Assembly (NCBI GenBank): GCA_963839175.1
Contig: CAWIUB010000023.1
Coordinates: 1 to 50,196 of the forward strand
Length of the DNA stretch: 50,196 nt
DNA from: CAWIUB01 sp963839175
Lineage (GTDB): Bacteria > Actinomycetota > Actinomycetes > Mycobacteriales > Jatrophihabitantaceae
Reading direction: 5' to 3'
A program made the translations under genes and the position numbers. The notes under the pieces were generated by a model. The model made no database searches, was not told where the DNA came from, and worked only from the letters and a program-made list of their open reading frames with translations. Shown here piece by piece: positions 26,642-35,329 of the stretch; position 1 is the stretch's first letter, and every line of letters starts with the position of its first letter.

Positions 26642-27673
26642 GTGGAATACCGCACGCTGGGGCCTAGTGGTTGCATTGTGTCGACCTTTGCTCTCGGCAC
26701 GATGACGTTCGGTACCGAGACGAACGAGGACGGCGCGCACGCTCAGCTCGACCGGTTCGTCGAGGCCGGCGGCACGCTCATCGACACCGCGGACGTCTAC
26801 AGCGCCGGAGTGAGCGAGCAGATCATCGGCAGCTGGCTGGCCGCACGCAGCGATGCGCGGGACCAGATCGTCCTGGCTACCAAGGGCCGATTCGCCACCG
26901 GCGGGGGGCCGAACGATGCCGGCCTGTCGCGGCGGCATCTGCGTGTGGCGCTGGACGCATCGCTGCGCCGGCTCGGCGTCGACTCGGTCGATCTGTACCA
27001 GGTTCATGCATACGATCCGCTGACGCCGCTGGAGGAGACGCTGCGATTCCTCGACGACGCAGTACGGGCCGGCAAGCTGCACTACCTCGGGTTGTCGAAC
27101 TTCACCGGCTGGCAGGTGCAGAAGACCGTGGACATCGCCGACTTCCGCGGACTGTCAAAGCCGGTCACCCTGCAGCCGCAGTACAACCTGCTGGCCCGCG
27201 AGATCGAGTGGGAGATCGTGCCCGCCTGCCAGTCCACTGGCCTGGGGCTGCTGCCGTGGTCACCGCTCGGCGGTGGCTGGCTCACCGGCAAGTACCGCCG
27301 CGAGCAGCTGCCCACCGGCGCCACCCGGCTCGGCGAGAACCCCGGGCGAGGCGTCGAGGCCTACGACCGGCGCAGCCTGCTCGATCGCACCTGGGACGTC
27401 ATCGACACGGTCCGCCAGGTCGGTGCCGGACGCAACGCGTCGATGGCGCAGGTCGCGTTGGCCTGGCTGGTCGACCAGCCCTGCGTGACGTCGGTGATCC
27501 TCGGCGCCCGCACTGTCGAGCAGCTCGACGACAACCTCGGTGCCGCTGGGCTACACCTGACCGCAGTGGAGACCAGCCGGCTCGATGCCGCCAGCGACCC
27601 TGCGGCAGCTGACTACCCCTACGGTGGCCCGGGTGCCGCCCAGCGCGACCGGCAGCTCACCGAGGACGCGTGA
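26642..27673 (+). CDS. Aldo/keto reductase
   Basis: This 343-residue NADPH-dependent oxidoreductase has the tetrad visible: Asp and Tyr in LIDTADVYSAG, Lys in LATKGRF and His in YQVHAYDP. The C-terminal NADP clamp is ILGARTVEQLDDN. It belongs to the AKR9/AKR11 (YccK, MocA-like) group; the substrate is unknown. The gene starts at GTG 26642 after GAAGGAGAC, and overlaps the tail of the convergent hot-dog gene by 17 bases. Confidence 0.9.
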   Translation: MEYRTLGPSGCIVSTFALGTMTFGTETNEDGAHAQLDRFVEAGGTLIDTADVYSAGVSEQIIGSWLAARSDARDQIVLATKGRFATGGGPNDAGLSRRHLRVALDASLRRLGVDSVDLYQVHAYDPLTPLEETLRFLDDAVRAGKLHYLGLSNFTGWQVQKTVDIADFRGLSKPVTLQPQYNLLAREIEWEIVPACQSTGLGLLPWSPLGGGWLTGKYRREQLPTGATRLGENPGRGVEAYDRRSLLDRTWDVIDTVRQVGAGRNASMAQVALAWLVDQPCVTSVILGARTVEQLDDNLGAAGLHLTAVETSRLDAASDPAAADYPYGGPGAAQRDRQLTEDA

Positions 27674-28427
27674 CGTCGGCGTGCGGCAGCGGGATCTCGA
27701 TCCACACCGCGGAAGCGCGGCCGAGTTCGCGTCCGTCGGCGCCGTACGCGGTGGTACGCGTGTATGCCTTGCGCCCATCCCACCTGTCCAGTTCGCCAAC
27801 GACGACGCACCGCTCGCCGATAGCCGGCACGTCGACCACCCGGGCGGCAATGCGGCCGAGCACCGCTGGGCGCTGCGGCAGGCCGATCGCCCAGCCTCCC
27901 GGGCAATCCAGCACACCCCATACCAGCACCCGCCGCGCACCGTCGGTCGGCTGGTCCGGGGCGTCCGCCCCTCCCAGACCGTCGAACAGGTGTTCCGCGC
28001 GCACCACGAACGGCGCCGCTGTCCGGTGCGGATCTGCGTCGACCGGCCCGGCAAACACCGCCAGGCCGTCCCCGGCGGGCCGACGTGTCCCGCAGACGAA
28101 GCAGGTCGGGAACGGATGGGCGGCCAACCCGTCGAAGTCCGCGGCCGCGCGCTGGGCCTCGGCAAAGCTCACCGCCGCCACGGGAGTTCCGGGCACGGCG
28201 CGGTCCACGACCGCCGCTTCCGCCAGGACCTCACCTGCGTGATGCGCCGTCGCCGACTCACCGCTGACCTCGACGCGCAGCGGGGTATCGAGCGGAACCG
28301 GGCGCCGCAAGGTCACCTGTACGGCGGCGTCGCCGGGCAGGAACGCTGCGAGCCGGCCGGCGCTGACCCCGCCGTGGCCGGACTCGGCCGGCCCGTTGAA
28401 GCGAGCCGGGATGATCAGCGCCGTCAC
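27657..28427 (-). CDS. Hot-dog-fold thioesterase-like protein
   Basis: This 256-residue protein resembles acyl-CoA thioesterase/dehydratase families: GHGGVSAGRLAAFL, RRPVPLDTPLRVEV and HPFPTCFVCGTRR in the middle, and AVLGRIAARVVDVPAIGERC with WDGRKAYTRTTAYGADGREL in the C-terminal half. Two hot-dog halves are likely. The CFVCG pair is conserved in the subgroup. No exact substrate can be named. GTG 28427 gives MTALIIPARFNGPAESGHGG. Divergent from the homocysteine methyltransferase gene by 51 bases. Confidence 0.65.
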   Translation of the reverse strand: MTALIIPARFNGPAESGHGGVSAGRLAAFLPGDAAVQVTLRRPVPLDTPLRVEVSGESATAHHAGEVLAEAAVVDRAVPGTPVAAVSFAEAQRAAADFDGLAAHPFPTCFVCGTRRPAGDGLAVFAGPVDADPHRTAAPFVVRAEHLFDGLGGADAPDQPTDGARRVLVWGVLDCPGGWAIGLPQRPAVLGRIAARVVDVPAIGERCVVVGELDRWDGRKAYTRTTAYGADGRELGRASAVWIEIPLPHADVTRPR

Positions 28428-28478
28428 GCATTGAACTTAGCGTCCTGATCACTGGTAACTCCGAGGCAGACTGGACGG

Positions 28479-29372
28479 GTGAGCGGGCTGGCCGGGGTGA
28501 TCGCGCAGCGCGTGGTCGTGGTCGACGGTGGGATGGCGACCGAACTCGAGCGGCGCGGTCATGATCTGCCCGGGCAACTGTGGTCGGCCCGCTTGCTGGC
28601 CGACCGGCCGGACGAAATCCGCGCGGTGCATAGCGCGTATTTCGCCGCGGGAGCCGAAGTTGCGACGACGGCCAGCTACCAGGCCTCGATCGACGGCTTC
28701 CGCAGACGCGGCCTCGACCCGGCGGCAATGCTTCGGCGCAGCGTGACCCTGGCCCGCGAGGCCCGTGACGCGCGCGGCCGAGGTTGGGTGGCTGCCTCCG
28801 TCGGACCGTACGGGGCGGTGCTCGCCGACGGGTCGGAGTACCGCGGCGACTACGGCCTGAGCGTCGCGCAGTTGCGACGCTTCCACCGCCCGCGGATGGA
28901 GATCCTCGCCGCAGCGGGCGCCGACCTGCTCGCCATCGAGACGATCCCGTGCCTGGCAGAGGTCGAGGCGGTGCTCGCCGAGGTAGACCGCCTCGCTGTG
29001 CCCGCGTGGCTCTCGCTGACATGCCACCGGATGCGGACTCGCGAAGGCGAGGACGTGACGGAGGCATTCGCCATGGCCGGCGGCTGTTCACCGGTGATCG
29101 CCGTCGGCGTGAACTGCACCGCACCGCCCGAGGTCACGGACCTGGTCGCGGCCGCTGCGGCATGCAGCGGCAAACCGGTCGTCGCCTATCCGAACAGTGG
29201 CGAGGCGTGGGACCCCGCGCGGCATGCCTGGATCGGACGGCCAGCCTTCTCGCCACGTCAGGTCAGGGACTGGATCGCCTCCGGCGCCCGGCTCGTCGGT
29301 GGCTGCTGCCGGGTGGGCCCGGCCGAGATCGGGCTGGTCGCCTCCCAGGTGGCCGAGCTGGCGGACGCTTGA
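28479..29372 (+). CDS. mmuM: Homocysteine S-methyltransferase
   Basis: This 297-residue zinc enzyme transfers a methyl group, typically from S-methylmethionine, to homocysteine to give methionine. The zinc ligands are GVNCTAPPE and GGCCRVGPAE. VVVDGGMATELERRG opens the barrel and TTASYQASIDGF follows. GTG 28479 starts the canonical N terminus. No methionine transporter or other methionine gene is adjacent. The next gene begins 41 bases downstream. Confidence 0.92.
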   Translation: MSGLAGVIAQRVVVVDGGMATELERRGHDLPGQLWSARLLADRPDEIRAVHSAYFAAGAEVATTASYQASIDGFRRRGLDPAAMLRRSVTLAREARDARGRGWVAASVGPYGAVLADGSEYRGDYGLSVAQLRRFHRPRMEILAAAGADLLAIETIPCLAEVEAVLAEVDRLAVPAWLSLTCHRMRTREGEDVTEAFAMAGGCSPVIAVGVNCTAPPEVTDLVAAAAACSGKPVVAYPNSGEAWDPARHAWIGRPAFSPRQVRDWIASGARLVGGCCRVGPAEIGLVASQVAELADA

Positions 29373-29413
29373 CCTTCACCGCCCGTCTCCATCCGCACGC
29401 TGGACGGCGGCGG

Positions 29414-30325
29414 ATGAGACGCCTGGCGGTCATCGGTACGACACTGGCGCTGGCCCTCGTCGGCTGTGGTGGCGCCAGCCGGCCCGCGCCCAGTGCGTCG
29501 ATAGCAAGAGCTTCGACGTCCGCCTCAACGGCTGCCTCTCCCACGCCCCATTCCACGCGCCGATCGGCCGTTCCGCGACCCGATCACGTCGTTGTGGCCG
29601 TGCTGGAGAACCATGCCTACGACGAGCTGATCGGCGATACGAACGCGCCGTTCATCAACTCCCTGGCCACGTCCGGTGCGCTCTTCACGCAGTCATACGC
29701 GGTGGCGCATCCCAGCCAGCCGAACTACCTAGCGCTGTTCTCCGGCTCGACGCAGGGCATTACCGACGACTCCTGCCCGCACACGTTCCCGACCCCGAAT
29801 CTCGGCCGCGAGCTGCTCGACGCCGGTCTCACGTTCGCCGGCTATTCGGAGGGTCTGCCGGCTGCCGGATTCACCGGCTGCAGCAGCGACGCCTATGCCC
29901 GCAAGCACAACCCGTGGGTGAATTTCGCGAACCTGCCAGCGTCCGTCAACCGGCCGTTCACCGCATTCCCGAGCACCTTCGCGGCGCTGCCCACGCTGTC
30001 GTTCGTCATTCCGAACCTCGACCACGACATGCACGACGGAACCGTGGCGCAGGCCGACCAATGGCTGCACAACAACTTGGGCGGCTACGCCGACTGGGCC
30101 GCTCGGCACAACAGCTTGTTCATCCTGACCTGCGACGAGGACGACTACAGCCAGGACAACCGGATCGTGACGATCGTCGCCGGCGCGCACGTCCAGCCCG
30201 GCAGGTACAGCGAACGAATCGACCACTACCGGCTGCTGCGCACCGTCGAGGACGCCTACGGCCTGCCTGCGTTGGGTGCCAGCGCAGCCGTAACGTCGGT
30301 CACGGACATCTGGCGCACCGGTTGA
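29414..30325 (+). CDS. Exported phosphoesterase family lipoprotein (acid phosphatase-like)
   Basis: This 303-residue protein has a short signal and lipobox (MRRLAVIGTTLALALVGCGG), a Ser/Ala/Thr-rich linker to about residue 55, then a phosphoesterase (PF04185-like) domain. Metal and catalytic residues lie in VVVAVLENHAYDELIGD, AVAHPSQPNYLALFSGSTQ, FVIPNLDHDMHDG and LTCDEDDYSQDNRIVTIVAG. The family covers phospholipase C, acid phosphatase and phosphonoacetate-type hydrolases. Substrate is unknown. Its last 70 bases overlap the convergent lutC tail. Confidence 0.85.
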   Translation: MRRLAVIGTTLALALVGCGGASRPAPSASIARASTSASTAASPTPHSTRRSAVPRPDHVVVAVLENHAYDELIGDTNAPFINSLATSGALFTQSYAVAHPSQPNYLALFSGSTQGITDDSCPHTFPTPNLGRELLDAGLTFAGYSEGLPAAGFTGCSSDAYARKHNPWVNFANLPASVNRPFTAFPSTFAALPTLSFVIPNLDHDMHDGTVAQADQWLHNNLGGYADWAARHNSLFILTCDEDDYSQDNRIVTIVAGAHVQPGRYSERIDHYRLLRTVEDAYGLPALGASAAVTSVTDIWRTG

Positions 30326-30924
30326 GACACGAGCACCACCTCGAGCGTGCGCGGGCCGTGCACACCCTCGACCCGGTTGAGCTCGATGTCGCTGGTAGCG
30401 CTGGGTCCGCTGATCCAGGTCAGTGGGCGGGTCGGGTCGAGGGCCGCGATGGCATCAGGGACGAGCGCGCGGATCTGCTCGGCACGAACCACGACCAGGT
30501 GGTAGTCAGGCACCAGGCTCAGCGATCGGCGACCCTGGCCGGGTCCGTGGTCGAGAACGATCGTGCCGGTCTCCGCGATGACCACGGCGCAGGTGGTAAG
30601 GACCCCGTCGGCAGCGTCGAGCTCCTCGACCGTCGCCGTATCGGGGATGGTCTGGACTTGAGGCAGCCATTCGGCGGGGAACCCGGCCGGCACCACCACT
30701 CGGGTTGCGCCGCGTTCGGCCAGGGCGGCGGCCACGACTGCGGCGACGCCGTCCGCGGCCGCGGTTAGGACAGTCGCCCGGTAGTCGGCGACCCGCTCAG
30801 CGAACAGTTCGCGATTGGGCTGGACGCTGCCTGCCGGCCGGTAGTCGCGCACGATCGCTGGCGGCGTCGGACGATCGGCCAACGCGGTGCGGATGCGGGC
30901 CAGGACCTCGTCCCGCGCGGTCAT
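30256..30924 (-). CDS. lutC: Lactate utilisation protein C
   Basis: LutC is one of three subunits of the iron-sulphur L-lactate oxidase LutABC. The 222 residues include LTTCAVVIAETGTIVLDHGP, DYHLVVV and SATSDIELNRVEGVHGPRTL, the family signature. The last 25 residues extend past the normal end into the neighbouring phosphoesterase gene. ATG 30924. It is the last gene of the lutA-lutB-lutC order on the minus strand, 77 bases after lutB. Confidence 0.93.
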   Translation of the reverse strand: MTARDEVLARIRTALADRPTPPAIVRDYRPAGSVQPNRELFAERVADYRATVLTAAADGVAAVVAAALAERGATRVVVPAGFPAEWLPQVQTIPDTATVEELDAADGVLTTCAVVIAETGTIVLDHGPGQGRRSLSLVPDYHLVVVRAEQIRALVPDAIAALDPTRPLTWISGPSATSDIELNRVEGVHGPRTLEVVLVSQPVRQMSVTDVTAALAPNAGRP

Positions 30925-31000
30925 CGGGCTTCCTCCCCGATCGCGCAACTCTCGGCCGCCCCAGGCGGCCAAAGGTTGCACGATCGGCAAAGGACGGCGC

Positions 31001-32443
31001 TCACGGCCGTCCCTCGCGAGTCCACCAGTCCCGGAACGTCTCGCTGGGCGGATCAGGCAGATCGCGGGCGGCGGCCCAGGCGCCCAGCGGCGAGGGCAGT
31101 GCCCGGCGCTTCTTCAGCAGCCGACTGAGCCGGATCGAGCGCAATGTCCGCGCCCAGCGCGTCGGGTCGCTCATTGTCCATGCCGCCGCGGACATCGCCG
31201 TCTGCTCCGCAGATGGCAGCCGATGTGTGTCACGCCGCTCCTGGACGACGCGGGCCCGCAGGTGAACGAGCATCGTCGGGATGTCGATGGCGACCGGGCA
31301 CGCGTCGAAGCAGGCGCCACACAGCGTCGAGGCGTACGGCAGCGACGCGTTGTCGGCCACCCCGGTCAGCTGGGGCGAGAGCACAGCCCCGATCGGCCCG
31401 GGGTAGACCGAGCCGTAGGCGTGCCCGCCGGTGCGTTCGTACACCGGGCAGACGTTCAGGCACGCCGAGCAGCGGATGCAGCGCAGCGCCGACCGCCCAT
31501 GCGGATCGGCCAGCGTCGCGGTCCGCCCATTGTCCAGCAGCACCAGGTGAAAGTCCTGTCCTTCGGCGGCGCCCGTCCACATCGAGGTGTACGGGTTCAT
31601 CCGCTCGCCCGTCGATGAACGAGGCAGCAGCTGCAGGAACACCTCCAGGTCGCGCCAGGTCGGCACCAGCTTCTCGATGCCCATCACCGTGATCAGCGTC
31701 CGCGGCAGGGTCAGGCACATCCGGCCGTTCCCCTCGGACTCCACCACCGCCAGCGTTCCGGTCTCGGCGACGGCGAAGTTCGCCCCACTGATCGCCACCT
31801 GAGCGGTGAGGAACTTCTGCCGAAGGTGCCTGCGCGCCGCTTCGGCCAACGCCGCCGGCTCGTCGCTCAGCGCCGGGTCGACGTGAGGCATCTCGCGCAG
31901 GAAGATCTCCCTGATCTCGGCTCGGTTGCGGTGGATGGCCGGCACCAGGATGTGGCTGGGCGTGTCGTGGCCGAGCTGCACGATCAGCTCGGCCAGGTCC
32001 GTCTCGACCGCGGTGATCCCAGCGGCCGCGAGGGCTTCGTTCAGGCCGATCTCCTGGGTGGCCATCGACTTGACCTTCACCACCTCGCGCGCTCCGGTGG
32101 CCCGCACTAGCCCGGTGACGATCGAGTTTGCCTCCACCGCGTCCCTGGCCCAGTGCACGGTCCCACCCCGCGTCTCGACTGCGGATTCCAGCTGTTCCAG
32201 GTATCGGTCCAGGTGCGCCAGCACGTCGCCCTTGATCGCTGCGCCGGCCGCCCGCAGCTGCGTCCAGTCCGGCAGCTCGGCCACCACCGCCGCGCGTTTG
32301 CCGCGGATCGTCGCCGTCGCATTGCCCAGGTTGCGGCGCAGCTGGGCATCGGAGACGGCGGCCTTCGCGGCCTGCGCGAATGGCTGCGAGCCGCGCAGCT
32401 GACCTACCCCGCGCGACGCGGCCGGCATGCCAAGAAACGTCAT
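31001..32443 (-). CDS. lutB: Lactate utilisation iron-sulphur protein B
   Basis: This 480-residue protein has two ferredoxin-type motifs: CIRCSACLNVCP near residue 320 and CGACFDACP near 370, each followed by a further Cys-Pro contact. The N-terminal half has the LUD domain (VKSMATQEIGLNEAL, GHDTPSHILVPAIHRNR, AETGTLAVVESEGN). It mediates electron transfer in lactate oxidation to pyruvate. Start ATG 32443 overlaps the lutA stop (ATGA). Confidence 0.95.
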   Translation of the reverse strand: MTFLGMPAASRGVGQLRGSQPFAQAAKAAVSDAQLRRNLGNATATIRGKRAAVVAELPDWTQLRAAGAAIKGDVLAHLDRYLEQLESAVETRGGTVHWARDAVEANSIVTGLVRATGAREVVKVKSMATQEIGLNEALAAAGITAVETDLAELIVQLGHDTPSHILVPAIHRNRAEIREIFLREMPHVDPALSDEPAALAEAARRHLRQKFLTAQVAISGANFAVAETGTLAVVESEGNGRMCLTLPRTLITVMGIEKLVPTWRDLEVFLQLLPRSSTGERMNPYTSMWTGAAEGQDFHLVLLDNGRTATLADPHGRSALRCIRCSACLNVCPVYERTGGHAYGSVYPGPIGAVLSPQLTGVADNASLPYASTLCGACFDACPVAIDIPTMLVHLRARVVQERRDTHRLPSAEQTAMSAAAWTMSDPTRWARTLRSIRLSRLLKKRRALPSPLGAWAAARDLPDPPSETFRDWWTREGRP

Positions 32444-33165
32444 GACGCCGCCAGGATCTCGGCCAGATGCACGGTCCGCACCCCGGTCTGCAGCCGGGAC
32501 AGGCCACCCCCGATATGCATCAGGCACGACGCGTCTCCCGCCGTGCATACCTCGGCCCTGGTGTCGAGGACGGCCCGCATCTTGTCGGCCAGCATCGCCG
32601 TCGACACGTCCGGGTTCTTCACCGCGAACGTGCCGCCGAACCCGCAACACGAGTCCGCATCGCCCAGCTCCACCAACTCGATGCCGCGTACTGCCCGCAG
32701 CAGCTGCAGCGGACGATCACCCACCCGCAGCAGCCGCAGCGAATGGCACGTCGGGTGATATGTCACCCGATGCGGGTAGTGCGCCCCGACGTCCGTCACA
32801 CCCAGCACGTCGACCAGGAACTCCGACAGCTCGAACGTGTGTCGGGCGACCACCTCCGCCGCGTCGGCCAGCTGCCGGTCACCGAACCGCCGGGCGACCT
32901 CGCAGTGCTGATGCCGCACCGATCCCGCGCAGGAAGCACTCGGCGTGACTATCACATCGCAATCCAGAAACGTCTGCACGTGATTGCGCACCAGTCGCAA
33001 CGCCTCACCGGGATAGCCGGTGTTCACGTGCATCTGCCCGCAGCACGTCTGCGCCATCGGCACCACGACCTCATGCCCCAGCCGCCGCAGCAACCGCACC
33101 GTCGCCTTGCCTACGTCGGGAAACAGCCCGTCCACCAGACAGGTGACGAACAACGCGACCCGCAC
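32440..33165 (-). CDS. lutA: Lactate utilisation protein A (CCG-domain)
   Basis: This 241-residue protein contains two cysteine-rich CCG domains: QTCCGQMHVNTGYPGEA and ADSCCGFGGTFAVKNPDV. They bind an iron-sulphur or heterodisulphide-type cluster, as in GlpC and heterodisulphide reductase. GTG 33165 has GGAGG five bases upstream. It is the first gene of lutABC, whose product oxidises L-lactate to pyruvate with menaquinone. The upstream 91 bases would hold the promoter. Confidence 0.93.
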   Translation of the reverse strand: MRVALFVTCLVDGLFPDVGKATVRLLRRLGHEVVVPMAQTCCGQMHVNTGYPGEALRLVRNHVQTFLDCDVIVTPSASCAGSVRHQHCEVARRFGDRQLADAAEVVARHTFELSEFLVDVLGVTDVGAHYPHRVTYHPTCHSLRLLRVGDRPLQLLRAVRGIELVELGDADSCCGFGGTFAVKNPDVSTAMLADKMRAVLDTRAEVCTAGDASCLMHIGGGLSRLQTGVRTVHLAEILAAS

Positions 33166-33256
33166 TTGTGCCTCCAGGATCCGACCATAGACGAGACCCC
33201 AGACGATCGAGTCGTGCGTCCACGTGACGCATGCACCGGATAGGAGGACACTGGGA

Positions 33257-33314
33257 TCGGCGATGGAGCTCGCCCGGCCCGCGTTGGCCGAACTGCCGAA
33301 CGGCTGACGGCCCC
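33257..33314 (+). promoter_or_regulatory. Fluoride riboswitch (crcB motif), copy A
   Basis: GGCGATGGAGCTCGCC (33259-33274) forms the P1 hairpin, a variable stem CGGCC/GGCCG follows, then AACTGCC-GAAC-GGCTGACGG. The P1 loop GGAGCT can pair with GGCCCC at 33309-33314, the pseudoknot that closes the fluoride pocket. These features match the crcB-motif aptamer. The start lies 20 bases after its end, so control is probably at translation. Confidence 0.85.
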
Positions 33315-33326
33315 TCTCGTGAGAGG
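33313..33326 (+). promoter_or_regulatory. Hairpin masking the Shine-Dalgarno of the riboswitch A gene
   Basis: CCTCTC-GT-GAGAGG is a perfect 6-bp hairpin whose 3' arm is part of the binding site GAGAGGAG. Its first two bases are shared with the aptamer pseudoknot, so fluoride binding would compete with it and free the site. Confidence 0.65.
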
Positions 33327-33333
33327 AGCGGCC

Positions 33334-33735
33334 ATGACAGCCATCGTCGACACCGAGCTGCGCCTCGTAGTCCTCGAGGGAGCCTCCATGGTTCCGCAGG
33401 TCCATGAGCTCGTGCAGCGCTGCACCACTCATCCCGACCCTGGCCAAGAGCTCGCCCGGGCGTGCGGTGAGGTTGTGTCGGCCTACCTCGACCTGCGCAA
33501 GCGCGTTTGGGTCATGCCGCAGAATCCGCAGACCCGCCACGTCGAGCAGCTGCTTGATTACCAGCAGCAGATCCTGGAGCAAGCCGCGCTGCTCGCCTTC
33601 CGGCCCCGCCTCGGCAGCAGCGGCAGGTGGGCAGCGCTCGCCGCACGGTTCGGACGGGTGAGCGACGCCCCGGGGGACGAGCTGATCCAGCTCGCCGGAC
33701 TAACGACTTCGCCAGACCTTCCCGCGTCTTCCTGA
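33334..33735 (+). CDS. Small protein of unknown function behind a fluoride riboswitch
   Basis: This 133-residue protein has no domain that I recognise. It is soluble, mostly helical in appearance, with no signal or membrane segment; a mid-region reads AYLDLRKRVWVMPQNPQTRH and VEQLLDYQQQILEQAALLAF, rich in Gln and Leu and possibly a coiled coil at residues 70-90. ATG 33334 follows GAGAGGAG. The preceding aptamer makes it a candidate fluoride-response gene. It converges with the MutS-like genes at 33764, 28 bases on, and diverges from lutA. Confidence 0.7.
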   Translation: MTAIVDTELRLVVLEGASMVPQVHELVQRCTTHPDPGQELARACGEVVSAYLDLRKRVWVMPQNPQTRHVEQLLDYQQQILEQAALLAFRPRLGSSGRWAALAARFGRVSDAPGDELIQLAGLTTSPDLPASS

Positions 33736-33763
33736 CCGCCGGACCAGATGGCGACAAGCAGCG

Positions 33764-35329
33764 CTATTGCCGCTCGCCCGGCCGCGCAATCGGCCGCGTG
33801 GTGTGTGCCGGGCGCGTGTCGGATCGTGCTGAGCCGGCACCGGTCCCGAAGACCTGCGTGTACAAGTCCGCGCCATAGCTCGTGGGCAACGGGGCGCCCT
33901 CGACAAGTTTGAACGTTCGCCGTCCGCCCGCCTTCCGCTCCGCCCGAAGGAAAACGCCGGCCTCCCGCTGCTCCCGGTAGAGGCTCTCCGCCAGGTCGTA
34001 CAAATGGGTCACGAAAAAGACTTTGATGTCGGTATCCACCAACGCCCGGACTACCTGCCTCCCGATCTCGGAGCCTTCTCGCTCATTCGTCGCCGCGAAT
34101 GACTCGTTACAGAGCAGGATGGAGCGTGGCGCTATCTTGTCGGCAATCTCCCTCATCCGGCTCAGCTCCTCGTCCAGCTTCCCGCTGGTCATGCTCGTGT
34201 CCTCCTCGCGTTTGTAGTGCGTGAAGATCCCGCTGCACACATTGGCAGAGAAGGAGTTTGCCGCGACGAACATGCCCGCCTGCATCATCAATTGGCCCAG
34301 GCCAAGACTCCGCAGGAACGTCGACTTACCCCCCGTGTTCGCGCCAGTGATCACCACCAGCGATCTGTCGTCGGCGTTCAGGTCGTTGCCGACGACTGGC
34401 TCCGGGGTGGTCAACGACAGACAGGGATCGTACAGTCCGCCGCTCGATAGAGCGCACTTCTCCACGGGAAGCGGTTTGGGGAAGCAGACAGCGACACTCT
34501 TGGCGGAAAGTGCTTCATATAGGTTCAGGCAACCGACGTAGAATGCCATTTCGGACCGTAACAGGCTAAAGAAGCTGAGAATGTGATCCGTCGCCTGAGC
34601 GAGAGCGTTCGCCACCAGGTTGATCCCACGGTCCCTCAGTTCTGAGAGGGCCTGGGCTCCGCTCTCGTCGCGATCGCTGATCGTCAAAGTGTAACTGGCC
34701 GGACCCTTGCCAATGATGCGGTCCACTAGACCCAGCTTCACCTCTCGGGGCTCACGAAGTACGTAATCGGTACCCTTGTTTCCGTCGCCCAGCGTGGCGC
34801 TGATCAGCGCTCCCGCCCGGAAACGTAGTCGCTTCAAGTGGTCGGTGACCACACCGAAGTAGTCGTCATCCAGTTCAGCCGTCAACATCGCGAAGAACCT
34901 GGTAAAGCCCTCCGATCGGAATTTGTGCCCGTGTTCGTCAGCTAGCTGCCTCAGCTTCCTCAGCTTCCCGACGAACAGTTCCAGCTCGGATACCGATCCG
35001 TTCAATATCGAATCCGGACGTCGGAAGAAGCCGCGATAGATCTTCTTCTCCTCGACGATCGTCTCGACCGCGATGTCGTAGATCTCCCGGACGACATCGG
35101 GCTGCGCAAGGCAATCACTGACGATGTGCTGGCGATATGCGATACCTTCAGGGTCGTCCAGGCTGCACAACAGCCCGACCCGCGCTACATTCAGCAGGAA
35201 CTGGTCGCCCCGCGCCATCGCAGCGAGCAGGGTGGTCAGCTCAAGGTCCTGTGTCAATGCCTGTTCGTTCTGCGGGAGGTGCTGGGACAAGTCGAAGTCC
35301 TCATCCCGGTGCATGAGGAAAGCTTTCAT
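33764..35329 (-). CDS. MutS-like ATPase, shorter paralogue 2
   Basis: This 521-residue protein contains the MutS lever/core helices (residues 60-270) and the C-terminal ATPase. Walker A is GANTGGKST (329-336), and Walker B ILLCNESFAATNEREG replaces the usual DE..RGT with CNESFAATN, keeping one acidic residue. The mismatch-reading N-terminal domain I of MutS is absent. Proteins of this group are MutS-related with unknown roles, some in recombination or stress. ATG 35329 overlaps the stop of the upstream gene, so the pair is co-translated and both are under the riboswitch at 36912-36966. The last 30 residues are Arg/Thr-rich and unlike the family. Confidence 0.8.
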   Translation of the reverse strand: MKAFLMHRDEDFDLSQHLPQNEQALTQDLELTTLLAAMARGDQFLLNVARVGLLCSLDDPEGIAYRQHIVSDCLAQPDVVREIYDIAVETIVEEKKIYRGFFRRPDSILNGSVSELELFVGKLRKLRQLADEHGHKFRSEGFTRFFAMLTAELDDDYFGVVTDHLKRLRFRAGALISATLGDGNKGTDYVLREPREVKLGLVDRIIGKGPASYTLTISDRDESGAQALSELRDRGINLVANALAQATDHILSFFSLLRSEMAFYVGCLNLYEALSAKSVAVCFPKPLPVEKCALSSGGLYDPCLSLTTPEPVVGNDLNADDRSLVVITGANTGGKSTFLRSLGLGQLMMQAGMFVAANSFSANVCSGIFTHYKREEDTSMTSGKLDEELSRMREIADKIAPRSILLCNESFAATNEREGSEIGRQVVRALVDTDIKVFFVTHLYDLAESLYREQREAGVFLRAERKAGGRRTFKLVEGAPLPTSYGADLYTQVFGTGAGSARSDTRPAHTTRPIARPGERQ

